From Alkalibacterium sp. 20 (GTDB taxonomy: Bacteria > Bacillota > Bacilli > Lactobacillales > Carnobacteriaceae_A), in assembly GCF_001885615.1 (NCBI RefSeq), contig NZ_LSRN01000015.1:1-58194 (forward strand): a stretch of 58,194 nucleotides of DNA. The letters run 5' to 3'. Under the pieces are notes generated by a model, which worked only from the letters and a program-made list of their open reading frames with translations, had not been told where the DNA came from and ran no database searches. Shown here piece by piece: positions 16,390 through 27,059 of the stretch (position 1 is the stretch's first letter; each line of letters begins with the position of its first letter). A program made the position numbers and the translations under genes.

Positions 16390-16938
16390 ATGGACCAATC
16401 ACTGATCACCAAAAAAATTATTGCAAATGCTTTTAAGTCGTTGATGCAAAAAGAGTCTTTTGTAAAAATTTCTGTCAGCGAAATCATGAAAACTGCTGAT
16501 ATGAGAAGACAGACTTTTTATTATCACTTTCAAGATAAATATGAGTTGTTGGAATGGGTTTTCAAAACGGAAAGTAAGGAAAACATCAGCGATTTGATTG
16601 GTTATGAACGCTGGGACATCATTATGAAGCAGATATTTATTTATTTTGACAGAGAACAAGACTTTTACAAGAATGCTTTAGCTGTTTCTGAGCAAAATGG
16701 ATTTATAGAGTATTTATACTCCAACTTGAAATCACTGTTCTCCCGAGCACTCGATGACATTTATCATACTGCAGACAAAGAAAACCTGGAAAACAGGAAT
16801 CTCATTACCAGTTTTTTAAGTCATGGACTAGTTGGAGTCATTAAAGACTGGATTCAATCTGGCTGCGAGATTTCTCCAGAAGCAATGGCAGAATATATGT
16901 ACACCGATTTATTAAACAAGATGCATGATAAGGAGTGA
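16390..16938 (+). CDS. dhaS: TetR-family activator of the dihydroxyacetone kinase genes
   Basis: A 182-residue TetR-type regulator. Residues about 8-55 are the helix-turn-helix (KIIANAFKSLMQKESFVKIS, then RRQTFYYHFQDKYELLEW), the second part being the usual DhaS signature. The C-terminal helical domain should dock the co-activator DhaQ rather than a small ligand, as known for Lactococcus. Followed immediately by dhaQ, with the stop codon overlapping its ribosome-site region. Divergent from gldA, with a DhaS-like operator and a cre in the 178-base gap. It probably activates gldA-dhaKLM. Confidence 0.92.
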   Translation: MDQSLITKKIIANAFKSLMQKESFVKISVSEIMKTADMRRQTFYYHFQDKYELLEWVFKTESKENISDLIGYERWDIIMKQIFIYFDREQDFYKNALAVSEQNGFIEYLYSNLKSLFSRALDDIYHTADKENLENRNLITSFLSHGLVGVIKDWIQSGCEISPEAMAEYMYTDLLNKMHDKE

Positions 16939-17931
16939 TTGAAAGTGAAATATATTCAAAATAACCCGAAACATAATGTAGAGGCAATGCTTCAAGGCTA
17001 TTTTTTCGAACGTAAACAATTCATCAATTATGACTCGAAATATAGAATTATACATAGAAATAATAAAAGTCAAGTTGCGCTAATTAGTGGTGGCGGAAGC
17101 GGACATGAGCCCGCCCACTTTGGGTACGTAGGAGATGGCATGTTAACAGCGAGCGTAAATGGTGCGGTGTTTGTTCCACCCTCTGCGGAAGCTATATTAG
17201 AAGCGATCAAGAAAACAGATGCTGGAAAAGGCGTCTTGTTGATAGTCAAGAATTTTGCCAGCGATATCGCTGTTTTCTCTCAAGCAAAAAAAGAAGCGGA
17301 GCAAATAGGTCATATCGTAGAAATGATTATCGTGACCGATGATCACTCTATCGAAAACGACATATCCTATAAAAAAAGACACCGAGGCGTTGCCGGTACT
17401 ATTTTAGTACATAAAATAGTTGGATCCTATGCAAAAGAGGGAGTGGCATTAGCTGATTTAAAAATTATCGGTAATAATGTAATTGATAATCTCTATACGC
17501 TAGGGGTGGCGTTGACTCCGGCCAGATTGCCTGGAAACGAGACTCCTTCCTATACGCTTGATGACGATGAAGTTTATTTTGGTGTAGGCATACACGGAGA
17601 AGAAGGTTACCGGAAGGAACCCTATATTTCTTCAGAACAGTTAGCGATTGAACTGATAAATAAGCTCAGACGACTTAACAATTGGGTTCCTTATGAAAAA
17701 TACGCACTCTTAGTCAACGGGCTTGGCTCTACTCCATTGATGGAACAATATGTTTTTGCAAATGACCTGAGACGTTTATTTAATATGGAACAACTTGATA
17801 TTTCTTTTGTAAAAGTTGGTACTCATTTAACATCTTACAATATGCAAGGAATATCATTAACATTATTAAAAATCGTTGATCAGCAATGGATAGAAGCCCT
17901 CAATCAACCGACCGATGCGTCACACTGGTAA
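16939..17931 (+). CDS. dhaQ: DhaQ, dihydroxyacetone-binding co-activator (DhaK paralogue)
   Basis: A 330-residue DhaK-like protein. It keeps His56 (SGGGSGHEPAH), Asp109 (NFASDIAVF) and the substrate-binding His219 (GVGIHGEEGY), so it can bind dihydroxyacetone. Its position behind dhaS and its many diverged surface segments relative to the DhaK of this window identify it as DhaQ, the sensor that binds dihydroxyacetone and turns DhaS into an activator. The start is TTG at 16939 or GTG at 16945; AAGGAG lies 4 or 10 bases before them respectively, and I cannot decide. A terminator follows about 80 bases after the stop. Confidence 0.88.
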   Translation: MKVKYIQNNPKHNVEAMLQGYFFERKQFINYDSKYRIIHRNNKSQVALISGGGSGHEPAHFGYVGDGMLTASVNGAVFVPPSAEAILEAIKKTDAGKGVLLIVKNFASDIAVFSQAKKEAEQIGHIVEMIIVTDDHSIENDISYKKRHRGVAGTILVHKIVGSYAKEGVALADLKIIGNNVIDNLYTLGVALTPARLPGNETPSYTLDDDEVYFGVGIHGEEGYRKEPYISSEQLAIELINKLRRLNNWVPYEKYALLVNGLGSTPLMEQYVFANDLRRLFNMEQLDISFVKVGTHLTSYNMQGISLTLLKIVDQQWIEALNQPTDASHW

Positions 17932-18257
17932 AAATCGTGCACTCAAATAAATCGAATTATATTCAAGAAAAAATACTAGCCCACACCAAAGAGATTGGCC
18001 TTAATGATACAAACCCCTTGAAGTCAGACTTGAAATCTAACTTTAAGGGGTTCTTTTTTTTGACAAAATATAACATGAATTTTAGGAACTGGTTAAGACC
18101 CGCTGTAAGCCCTGCCCTGTAATGCTTCCATCAATGATCAATAGATCAAGTAGCCTATCTTTAAAGTGTTAGATCTTTTGGTTCCTATTATGAGCTCCAA
18201 AATACATACACTCAGCGATTCTATCTCTAGAATTACACGCCTACTATTCTTCAGCAT
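17932..18257. other. Intergenic gap dhaQ-glpK
   Basis: Holds the dhaQ terminator. An open frame running out of the dhaQ end (to 18122) has no ribosome site and crosses the terminator, so I do not call it. Nothing else recognised. Confidence 0.6.
18012..18062 (+). terminator. Rho-independent terminator of dhaSQ
   Basis: AACCCCTTGAAGT pairs with ACTTTAAGGGGTT (one mismatch), extended by AGA/TCT, then a run of eight T residues. Confidence 0.85.
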
Positions 18258-19799
<1,542 letters not shown>

Positions 19800-19941
19800 T
19801 TACTATCATTAATAAGTATACCATTGTAAAAATCATTTCATCTAATAAAAAGCATGTAAGTTGGCGAACAGCCATCCTTATTTAAGTATGCTTCCTTGCT
19901 CGAAAGAAAGTATCCAGTCATTGATTTAAATAAAAGATGTT

Positions 19942-19962
19942 TAATCTGGCCAGGCCAGATTA
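19942..19962. repeat. Perfect 21-base palindrome
   Basis: TAATCTGGCC-A-GGCCAGATTA: ten-base arms around one base. The loop is too short for an RNA hairpin, so a dimeric protein operator or a repeat core is more likely. Confidence 0.6.
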
Positions 19963-20115
19963 TTCGATATTTGATATTTCAAAAGAATAATCGTGCTTCT
20001 GTATGCGTTGGGGTGATATATTTTGAGTCTGGTACCGTTGTGGTAGAGTGAACTTTATTTATAGTGGGGATAGAACTAGTTCGGTGTCTAATATGATGAG
20101 TCAACTTTATTTAGC

Positions 20116-20264
20116 AGACGTTTGAGTGTAGTTCAGCACTATAGTTCTTTCTGAACTTCAACTATCGTATCGTTAGATTTAGTTTACACACAGGCCAACT
20201 GGCTGAACTGTATATGCCCTCTGAATAGCTGCAGTTCAGTCCATTAATTGTGCGTTGAACTGCA
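20116..20264. repeat. GTTCAG/CTGAAC inverted-repeat cluster
   Basis: AGTTCAG...CTGAACT, a lone GCTGAACTG, and GCTGCAGTTCA...TGAACTGCAGC (11-base arms) follow each other within 150 bases. Looks like an intergenic structured repeat upstream of upp. Confidence 0.5.
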
Positions 20265-20417
20265 GCAACGCTACAACAGCGACATTTAAAAAACTATCCA
20301 TCTTTAATATTTCCTGCATAGTAACTTTCAACTGCGCACCTACTTTCAAATTTCTCCTTGTGTATTGTTGCATTATACTGTAGCATACACTCTTAGTAAA
20401 AAGAAGGAGAGATCATA

Positions 20418-21050
20418 GTGACTAAAGAAGTATTTGTTTTTGACCATCCACTACTGCAACACAAGCTGACGATGATTCGTAAAAAGGAAACGGGCTCTAA
20501 AGAATTTCGAGAATTAGTTCAAGAGGTATCCTCTTTAATGGCCTACGAAATGACCCGCTCTTTACCTCTCAAAGAGATTGAAATCGAAACGCCTGTGTCC
20601 AAAACAAAATCTTATGTATTAAGTGGCAAAAACATCGCTATTATCCCTTTAATGCGTGCCGGATTAGGCATGGTCACCGGTATTTTGAACATGATCCCAA
20701 TGGCAAAAGTTGGACATGTAGGTCTTTATAGAGACCCTGTTACGCTGGAAGCAGTTGAATATTATGCTAAATTCCCTAAGGATATAGACAAGCGCGAAAT
20801 TTTTATAGTGGATCCTATGCTGGCTACTGCCGGAACAGCCATCGCTGCCATCCAAACTTTAGTTGAACACGATGCAAAAAACATTAATTTAAGTTGTTTA
20901 ATTGCTTCTCCTGAAGGGATTTCTGCTGTACAGAAAGCCTTTCCTGATGTTCAGATCTACACAGCCGCAATCGACTCAGGCTTAAATGAACATAGTTATA
21001 TCACCCCGGGCTTCGGAGACGCCGGAGACAGATTGTTCGGTACAAAATAA
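20418..21050 (+). CDS. upp: Uracil phosphoribosyltransferase
   Basis: A 210-residue UPRTase of the usual length. [12 protein letters not shown] near 79 and the PRPP-binding loop [12 protein letters not shown] near 129-140 are diagnostic, and the C-terminal [17 protein letters not shown] is the uracil-binding end. It salvages uracil to UMP using PRPP in the cytoplasm. Preceded by GAAGGAGAG, with a GTG start. Not next to glyA or pyrP here; it is its own unit with a strong terminator. Confidence 0.97.
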   Translation: MTKEVFVFDHPLLQHKLTMIRKKETGSKEFRELVQEVSSLMAYEMTRSLPLKEIEIETPVSKTKSYVLSGKNIAIIPLMRAGLGMVTGILNMIPMAKVGHVGLYRDPVTLEAVEYYAKFPKDIDKREIFIVDPMLATAGTAIAAIQTLVEHDAKNINLSCLIASPEGISAVQKAFPDVQIYTAAIDSGLNEHSYITPGFGDAGDRLFGTK

Positions 21051-21057
21051 TAAAAAG

Positions 21058-21110
21058 AAAAATTGCATTCTATCCGTTAAATTTCAACGAATAGAAATGC
21101 AATTTTTTTT
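21058..21110 (+). terminator. Rho-independent terminator of upp
   Basis: Long stem AAAAATTGCATTCTAT with ATAGAAATGCAATTTTT (one mismatch), CGTT/AACG extension and a T-run of nine. Confidence 0.88.
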
Positions 21111-21167
21111 ATTTATAAAAGTTCCAGAATCAAAAAAACATTTTAACTCATCGCTTACAGAAAGAGT

Positions 21168-22148
21168 TTAGTTTTGTAGTGCCTGGTTAGCTGTGATGAT
21201 TGCTGTTTTGTAAACATCTTCTTCTATAGAACCACGGGATAAATCGGAAACTGGCTTATTCAATCCCTGCAAGATTGGTCCCACAGCTTCAAAGTTGCCT
21301 AAACGCTGAGCAATTTTATAGCCGATGTTTCCTGATTGTAATTCAGGGAAGACGAACACAGTTGCTTGTCCGGCCACTTTTGAATCGGGTGCTTTCTGTT
21401 TGGCTACGGAGGAAACAAATGCGGCATCAAACTGCAGTTCACCGTCAATTTCAAACTCCGGTGCCATCTCTTGAGCGATACGTGTTGCTTCTCGTACTTT
21501 ATCTACTTCTGGAGATTGTGCAGAACCTCTAGATGAGAAACTCAAGAGAGCGACTTTAGGATCGATACCGAACATTTTAGCTGTACGGGCACTTTCTACT
21601 GCAATTTCCGCTAAGACTTGAGCATCTGGATTCGGATTGATTGCACAGTCAGAGAACACATATTTTTCCTGGTCACGACCACGTAACATGATAAAGGCAC
21701 CAGATGTACGGCTGACACCCGGACGTGTTTTGATGATTTGAAGTGCTGGTCGAACGGTTTCACTAGTAGAGTGAATAGCCCCACTGACTAAACCATCTGC
21801 TTTGTCCATATATACAAGCATTGTCCCGAAATAGTTCACGTCTCTCAATTGTTCTCTTGCTTGTTCTTCGGTTGCTTTTCCTTTACGACGTTCAACAAAC
21901 GCTTCAACCATTTCATCGTACTTATCGTAAGTATTCGGGTTCATGATATCAATGCCCGTCAAGTCAAAACCATGTTCTTTGGCAACCGTTAATACTTCGT
22001 CCTTGTCACCAATCAAAATAGGTGTGAGTAAATCATCATGGTACAAACGAACAACAGCACCTAAAATACGTTCATCTTTTGCTTCAGGAAAAACGATTCT
22101 TAAATCTTTCCCTTTGATTTTACTTTTTAAACTGTCAAATAATTCCAC
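21168..22148 (-). CDS. pta: Phosphate acetyltransferase
   Basis: A short (Firmicutes-type) phosphotransacetylase of about 326 residues without the N-terminal DRTGG extension. Recognisable: RIVFPEAKDERIL near the start, DGLVSGAIHSTSETVRPAL near 124-142, SDCAINPNPDAQVLAEIA near 167, SFSSRGSAQSPEVDKV near 203. It interconverts acetyl-CoA and acetyl-phosphate, feeding acetate kinase. The frame opens at TTG 22163, but the GGAGGG inside that stretch lies 7 bases before GTG 22148, which I take as the start. It would be an outlet for acetyl-CoA from the thiolase operon near 55 kb. Confidence 0.95.
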   Translation of the reverse strand: MELFDSLKSKIKGKDLRIVFPEAKDERILGAVVRLYHDDLLTPILIGDKDEVLTVAKEHGFDLTGIDIMNPNTYDKYDEMVEAFVERRKGKATEEQAREQLRDVNYFGTMLVYMDKADGLVSGAIHSTSETVRPALQIIKTRPGVSRTSGAFIMLRGRDQEKYVFSDCAINPNPDAQVLAEIAVESARTAKMFGIDPKVALLSFSSRGSAQSPEVDKVREATRIAQEMAPEFEIDGELQFDAAFVSSVAKQKAPDSKVAGQATVFVFPELQSGNIGYKIAQRLGNFEAVGPILQGLNKPVSDLSRGSIEEDVYKTAIITANQALQN

Positions 22149-22239
22149 AGGATTTCCCTCCAAAGTTGTTTTTATACGCTCTTTATCTTAACACTTATAA
22201 TCGAAGAATTACAGCAGACTTGGCTATTTCTCTTTTTAC

Positions 22240-22923
22240 TTACTGCGGCTTTTCAGGAAGCTGCCAGTCAATGGGCGCTTGCCCCATTTTTTCCAAAGCT
22301 TCATTTGTCTTGGAAAAGGGTTTTGATCCGAAAAAGCCTCTGTAAGCAGACAACGGACTCGGATGCACCGAGGTGATGACCACATGTTTTGATTCATCTA
22401 TCATTTTACGTTTGGATTTGGCTGCATTCCCCCATAACAGAAAGACGACCGGTTCATCTCGTTCATTTAATGCCCGAATGACGTTATCTGTTAAACTTTC
22501 CCAACCTTTGTTCTGATGAGAATGGGCCGTCCCCTTCCGAACAGTTAATACCGTGTTGAGGAGTAAGACGCCTTCTTCTGCCCATTTCTTCAAGTATCCA
22601 TGGGAGACGGGAGAAATGCCTAAATCAGTTTCCAGTTCTTTATACATGTTGCGCAGTGAAGGCGGAATCGCGATATCGGGATTGACAGAAAAACTTAGGC
22701 CATGTGCCTGATTTTCACCGTGATACGGATCCTGGCCCAGCAGGACGACTTTCACTTTCTGATACGGGGTCCATTCAAAAGCCTGCCAGACATTTTCTTC
22801 TTTGGGATAAACGTATTCTGTCTGATATTCTTCTTTCAAAAACATTTTCAGTTCCTTATATGATTCATTTGCTGTTGCTTTTTCTAAAATTGGGCGCCAA
22901 TCATTAGTGATAGGTGTCGACAT
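22240..22923 (-). CDS. ung: Uracil-DNA glycosylase
   Basis: Family 1 UDG of 227 residues, normal length. GQDPYHG near residues 63-69 holds the catalytic Asp, [14 protein letters not shown] near 121 follows, and [18 protein letters not shown] near 185 provides the catalytic His and the DNA-intercalating leucine loop. It removes uracil from DNA as the first step of base excision repair. ATG preceded by a weak AAAGGATG. Immediately downstream on the same strand is pta with a 91-base gap, and no terminator is seen between, so read-through is possible. Confidence 0.97.
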   Translation of the reverse strand: MSTPITNDWRPILEKATANESYKELKMFLKEEYQTEYVYPKEENVWQAFEWTPYQKVKVVLLGQDPYHGENQAHGLSFSVNPDIAIPPSLRNMYKELETDLGISPVSHGYLKKWAEEGVLLLNTVLTVRKGTAHSHQNKGWESLTDNVIRALNERDEPVVFLLWGNAAKSKRKMIDESKHVVITSVHPSPLSAYRGFFGSKPFSKTNEALEKMGQAPIDWQLPEKPQ

Positions 22924-23053
22924 GTTTTCATCCTTTCATGTAAAAGTTATGTAAAAGTGTACGAAATTCATTTAAAGTCATGCGCTTTGAAATCATTTTT
23001 GGTATGCTACTCATAGATGAGTATGATCGAGAAAAAAAGGAGCAGACCAACGT

Positions 23054-23938
23054 ATGATAAAATTAATCGTTTCTGATATGGACGGCACGTTGCTAAATGA
23101 AGAAATGGACATCAGTCAAGCTAATATCTCTGCTATCAAGCGGGCGCAGCATGAAGGTATTCACTTTGCTATTGCTACAGGACGCGACTTTCCGCTCGCA
23201 TTCCCTCTGCTGGAAGAAAACGGTATAAAGTGTCCGTTGATTGCTCAAAATGGTGCGCAGCTTTTTGATGAGAACGGCAAAAACATGTATAACCGCGGCT
23301 TAGAAAAAAGTACGGTAAGAAATGTGCTGTCTGTTTTTTCAAAATACACCGACATCCATGAAGAACTCATGACAAACAAAGGTATCTTTTCTGACAGTAA
23401 AGAACAACGGCTAGAAATGGTGACCGCCATGTTGTACGATATGAGCCCTGACACCACTTACGAAGAAGCCCAAGAAAAAGCAGCTGCACATGTGGATATA
23501 ATGGCTATCAACTTCGTCGACGACTATAAGGAAATTGTTGACGATGACAGTGCCATCATTCTTAAAGTATCTGTGCATTCAAAAAAAGGACGTGACGTGC
23601 TTGATCCGTTGAAAGACGATCTGTACCGCACTGTCCCGCGTTTAGCGATCACGGCTTCCAGCAAACGGAACTTGGAGATAAACCACGAAGGTGCTCAAAA
23701 AGGCATTGCTGTCTCTCAATTAGCCAAACAACTGGGCATCAAGGCTGATGAAGTTATGACTTTAGGCGATAACATCAATGATCTATCCATGTTGAAATGG
23801 GCAAAATACTCGGTTGCGATGGCCAATGCAGAACCCGAAGTAAAAGAGGTCGCCCAATATGAAACATCCAGCAACCGCCAAAACGGTGTGGCTGAGGCTA
23901 TTTCACGTGTACTGAGTGGAAAGTTTTATACAGCTTAA
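23054..23938 (+). CDS. Cof-type HAD-superfamily phosphatase
   Basis: A 294-residue HAD hydrolase of the Cof/YwpJ subfamily. Motif I DMDGTLL at 8-14 (nucleophile Asp8), motif II ATGRD near 42, motif III Lys in the GAQKGIAVSQLA segment, motif IV GDNINDLSML near 240-249. A C2B cap domain lies between. Members dephosphorylate sugar phosphates, FMN or pyridoxal phosphate; the substrate cannot be told from sequence. Own ribosome site (AAAAAGGAG) and own terminator. Confidence 0.9.
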   Translation: MIKLIVSDMDGTLLNEEMDISQANISAIKRAQHEGIHFAIATGRDFPLAFPLLEENGIKCPLIAQNGAQLFDENGKNMYNRGLEKSTVRNVLSVFSKYTDIHEELMTNKGIFSDSKEQRLEMVTAMLYDMSPDTTYEEAQEKAAAHVDIMAINFVDDYKEIVDDDSAIILKVSVHSKKGRDVLDPLKDDLYRTVPRLAITASSKRNLEINHEGAQKGIAVSQLAKQLGIKADEVMTLGDNINDLSMLKWAKYSVAMANAEPEVKEVAQYETSSNRQNGVAEAISRVLSGKFYTA

Positions 23939-23957
23939 CTCAATCATGACAAACTTC

Positions 23958-23987
23958 AACCACTAGTTTTTTTCTAGTGGTTTTTTT
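23958..23987 (+). terminator. Rho-independent terminator of the HAD gene
   Basis: AACCACTAG/CTAGTGGTT stem, seven-T loop, followed by T residues. Confidence 0.85.
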
Positions 23988-24004
23988 GTTTCCCTATTTA
24001 AAAG

Positions 24005-24562
24005 CTAATTTCCTTTGCTGATCCATGGAGGCAGAATTGAAATAGCTTTGACCAGTTTTTCATTGGCTGAGCGATCGGCTAGACGTCTCTCTTTTCGGTC
24101 CTGATATTCCCCACAAACCATCTGTTCTTCATTTGATTCCGAATGGATACGTGGCAATGTCTGGTCTTTACTTAGTCCAACAATGACAAAGGTGATGAAA
24201 CTGGTGGCTGCTATATACCGCTCACCCGTCAGTAACTCTTCCCCTAAAACTTTCGCAAAGACTTCGACCGACGTGTGGCCAGCTCCGGTGACATACGTTT
24301 CCACACAAACGGAATGCCCCGGTTTGACAGGGTGGATAAAATGCAGTTCATCCATCGAAGCCGTCACGATATCGTTCGTTCGAGCAAACCTGGACACGGA
24401 TATTGAAGCCGTATCGTCAATGTAACTCATCAGCTTTCCGCCGAATAATGTCTGGTGATCGTTTAAATCGGGCGGGAGAATACGGTGAGTCTGCACGACT
24501 CTTGTTTCGTTACACGTGATCATTGATTTTGCAGCTTCCATCACTTTATCCATCCTTTTCAT
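24005..24562 (-). CDS. Acyl-CoA thioesterase, YciA/YkhA-like hot-dog protein
   Basis: A 185-residue single-hot-dog thioesterase. The family signature LNDHQTLFGGKLMSYIDDTA near 33-52 contains the catalytic Asp-Asp region, followed by VTASMDELHFIHPVKPG. It hydrolyses acyl-CoA, usually short- to medium-chain. The C-terminal 50 residues (charged, RKERRLADRSANEK) are typical of the YkhA group. The first ATG overlaps the stop of the NUDIX gene (TAATG), so translation is coupled. Methionines at positions 4 and 8 are alternatives. Together the two genes suggest CoA or acyl-CoA housekeeping. Confidence 0.87.
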   Translation of the reverse strand: MKRMDKVMEAAKSMITCNETRVVQTHRILPPDLNDHQTLFGGKLMSYIDDTASISVSRFARTNDIVTASMDELHFIHPVKPGHSVCVETYVTGAGHTSVEVFAKVLGEELLTGERYIAATSFITFVIVGLSKDQTLPRIHSESNEEQMVCGEYQDRKERRLADRSANEKLVKAISILPPWISKGN

Positions 24563-25194
24563 TACTTTAGTTTTTCTATCTCAGCTGTTTCCTCTTTTAT
24601 CAATTCACTGAACCGATGGGTGATGTGGGCAGTATATCCCCAAAGGTAATGATCCGTTAAATCGTAAAACGGAATGCGTTGATTGATGTTACGCCATTTG
24701 TACTGATTCCCTCCAGAGATCAATTCAAATGGGAAATTATCGTCTCGTTCCATCTTCAACCTGACTTCATAATATTTGGGCTCATGATTCAAAAAGTAGT
24801 CGAGCGGCATAGTGAAAACAGCCGCTACCTCTTCATTCGGTTTCAAATCGACCACCTCACTGTCGGGCAGCCAGCCTACAAAACACTTTATGATGTGTGT
24901 CTGCGTTACAATATAATCCATTTCTCCTAATACCTGTATCGCGCTTTTCTCGATCCCGAGTTCTTCTTCCATTTCTCTAGTGGCTGCTTCGAGGAATGAC
25001 TCGTCTCCTTCAACAGCTCCGCCTGGAAAAGAGGTTTCTCCCGGTTGTGATACGCGGTTGCTACGGACTTCATACAGCACGTGAATGGCATCATCCACTT
25101 TGACTAAAGGAAGCAGAACCGCATATTTTTTTTGCTTCGTAATGGCATTTGACTGATGACCCGCCATTATCTCCGTTATTTTATCTATCATCAT
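24562..25194 (-). CDS. NUDIX hydrolase, CoA pyrophosphatase type
   Basis: About 210 residues with a full Nudix box, GAVEGDESFLEAATREMEEE followed by LGI, near residues 58-80, preceded by GETSFPGG, the extra element seen in CoA-diphosphatases (NudL/PCD1 type). It would cleave CoA or oxidised CoA to phosphopantetheine and 3',5'-ADP. A GTG at 25203 is in frame, but AGGTGG stands 5 bases before ATG 25194, which I prefer. Overlaps the thioesterase gene by its stop codon. The specific CoA substrate is inferred from the upstream motif and neighbour. Confidence 0.85.
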   Translation of the reverse strand: MMIDKITEIMAGHQSNAITKQKKYAVLLPLVKVDDAIHVLYEVRSNRVSQPGETSFPGGAVEGDESFLEAATREMEEELGIEKSAIQVLGEMDYIVTQTHIIKCFVGWLPDSEVVDLKPNEEVAAVFTMPLDYFLNHEPKYYEVRLKMERDDNFPFELISGGNQYKWRNINQRIPFYDLTDHYLWGYTAHITHRFSELIKEETAEIEKLK

Positions 25195-25292
25195 ATTTTC
25201 CACCTGCCTAGGTCACGTTCATTTTTGTTCATTATAACAAATCCGATTTCCTTAATCGAATAGGCTACATCCTGACTGTTCACCTACTCGAG

Positions 25293-26024
25293 TTAGCCGC
25301 TCAGATGAGCGGAAAGAGCGTCGACCCAGCCGCTGATCGTCTCGTCAAAAACAAAGTCGAAATTCGCATTCAAAGGTGTCGCTCCTTTATTGATCAAAGC
25401 ACTTTTGCTTCCAGTATAGTCATAAATCAAACCGGCTGCAGGATAGACATTTAAACTCGTTCCCATAACGAACAAGATATCCGCTGTTTTGACCGCCTGG
25501 ATACTTTTATTGAGGACATCTGTATCCAGTGCTTCGCCATACAAAGTAATAGCCGGCCGTGCCCACTCCCCATCGACACTTAAACCCTCTTCATTCATAC
25601 TGGTTTCATCAAATCTTGCCAGTTTCCCCGATTGGGTGACCACAATACTGGCATTGCCATGCACCTCCAGAACATTCCCGCTGCCCGCTTTCTGGTGTAG
25701 GCCGTCGATATTTTGAGTAATGATCGTCACGTCGTATCCCAAATCTTCCAGACGTTTCAAAAAATGATGCCCCTTATTGGGTAGAGCCCTCGGGCAAAGT
25801 AACTTTTCTTTGTAAATGCGGTAAAATTCCTTGGGGTACTTATCAAAAAAATGTGCGCTCAACACTTCTTCCATGGGGACGCCTTTATTTGTCTGTTCGT
25901 TGTAGAGACCTTTGGCTGATCTAAAATCCGGGATCCCACTTTCGGTCGACATTCCAGCTCCGGTAATGACAGCAATCTTCTGACTCGATTCTAACCACTC
26001 AGCAACTTCTTGTAAGGCATCCAT
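25293..26024 (-). CDS. cobB: Sirtuin (NAD-dependent deacylase) lacking the zinc cysteines
   Basis: A 243-residue Sir2-family protein. GAGMSTESGIPDFRS near residues 22-36, TQNIDGLHQKAG near 108, catalytic His in LEVHGNAS near 127, and MGTSLNVYPAAGL near 190 are all intact, so NAD binding and catalysis look possible. The small domain normally carries two CxxC pairs for zinc; here the stretch from VHGNAS to RPAITLYGE contains no Cys at all. The only Cys is in KLLCPRA, far from there. Start at the ATG with AGGAG 8 bases upstream. It removes acyl groups from lysines in the family; the altered module may change substrate or stability. Confidence 0.88.
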   Translation of the reverse strand: MDALQEVAEWLESSQKIAVITGAGMSTESGIPDFRSAKGLYNEQTNKGVPMEEVLSAHFFDKYPKEFYRIYKEKLLCPRALPNKGHHFLKRLEDLGYDVTIITQNIDGLHQKAGSGNVLEVHGNASIVVTQSGKLARFDETSMNEEGLSVDGEWARPAITLYGEALDTDVLNKSIQAVKTADILFVMGTSLNVYPAAGLIYDYTGSKSALINKGATPLNANFDFVFDETISGWVDALSAHLSG

Positions 26025-26170
26025 GCCGACCACTCCTAAACAATCAAATTATAGTTATAGATTATTTTGCAGATTCTCTCTATAACCATTATACTTATGA
26101 CGTAAAGAAATAATACTATTTCTTTTATAATCAACCTTAAAAACACTATGAATGAACCTTTGGAGGTTAA

Positions 26171-26998
26171 ATGATGAATCAACCAAAATTAACATTGACG
26201 ATAGCCGGAAACGACGCAAGTGGCGGTGCGGGTATTGCCGCTGATTTAAAAACATTTGCCGAGTTCGGTACGTACGGTATTGCTGCTTTAACCACCATTG
26301 CTACGATGGATCCAGCTAACAATTGGAGTCACGGTGTCACAGCCATGAGTGCCCAAGTTGTCAAGGATCAACTCATCACAGCTTTTGCCGGACCCAGTAT
26401 TGGAGCCGCCAAAACAGGTATGTTGCCTAACGCAGAAGTCGTCGAAGCGATCGCTGATCAAGTCGAACAACACCCGGAAACAGCTCTAGTGGTCGATCCC
26501 GTGATGATATGTAAAGGTGAAGATGAAGTATTGAACCCTGAAAATGTGGAAGCTATCAAGAACCGTCTGATTCCGTTGGCTACAGTCACCACCCCTAACT
26601 TATTTGAAGCTGGCCAGCTTGCTGAAATCGGTCTTCTTTTCAACCTGGAAGATATGAAAAAAGCCGCAAAAATCATCCATGAAAAAGGGGCTAAAATCGT
26701 TGTCGTCAAAGGCGGAAAATCACTCGCTGGTGACGAAGCCATCGATTTAGTTTACGATGGCAATGAGTACTTCACTTTATCCTCTAAAAAAATTGAGAAT
26801 GCCAACAATCACGGAGCCGGCTGTACCTTTGCCGCAGCCATTACTGCCGGAATTGCTCAAGGCTTAGAACCGATTGAAGCCATTAAAAAAGCTAAAGTCT
26901 TTGTATCTGAAGCAATCCAAGCCGGATTCAAATACAATCAATTTGTAGGACCAGTTTTCCATAGCGGTTACCGCTTAAACAGACAAGACAGCATTTGA
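26171..26998 (+). CDS. pdxK: Pyridoxine/pyridoxal/HMP kinase (PdxK/ThiD family)
   Basis: A ribokinase-fold kinase of 275 residues. TIAGNDASGGAGIAADLKTF near 10-29 is the ThiD/PdxK N-terminal motif, VVDPVMICKGEDEVL near 106 forms the substrate pocket, and NNHGAGCTFAAAITA near 213 carries the catalytic GAGC. The N motif and the short length match the Firmicutes PdxK that phosphorylates pyridoxal, pyridoxine and HMP. No thi genes neighbour it, so vitamin B6 salvage is the more likely job. ATG (or the next ATG) behind TGGAGG. Confidence 0.88.
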   Translation: MMNQPKLTLTIAGNDASGGAGIAADLKTFAEFGTYGIAALTTIATMDPANNWSHGVTAMSAQVVKDQLITAFAGPSIGAAKTGMLPNAEVVEAIADQVEQHPETALVVDPVMICKGEDEVLNPENVEAIKNRLIPLATVTTPNLFEAGQLAEIGLLFNLEDMKKAAKIIHEKGAKIVVVKGGKSLAGDEAIDLVYDGNEYFTLSSKKIENANNHGAGCTFAAAITAGIAQGLEPIEAIKKAKVFVSEAIQAGFKYNQFVGPVFHSGYRLNRQDSI

Positions 26999-27059
26999 TT
27001 CTTCACAGGTGACAGTTAGTCTCCTTTTCTCGTTATTGTAGATAGAGAGGAGGTAGACT

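Noticed and set aside
16939-17931. Second active dihydroxyacetone kinase subunit DhaK
   Set aside because: Directly behind dhaS, no dhaL/dhaM after it; better read as DhaQ, though catalytic residues are kept.
17886-18122. Open frame overlapping the end of dhaQ
   Set aside because: No ribosome site, crosses a strong terminator, low-complexity Lys/Phe/Asn end.
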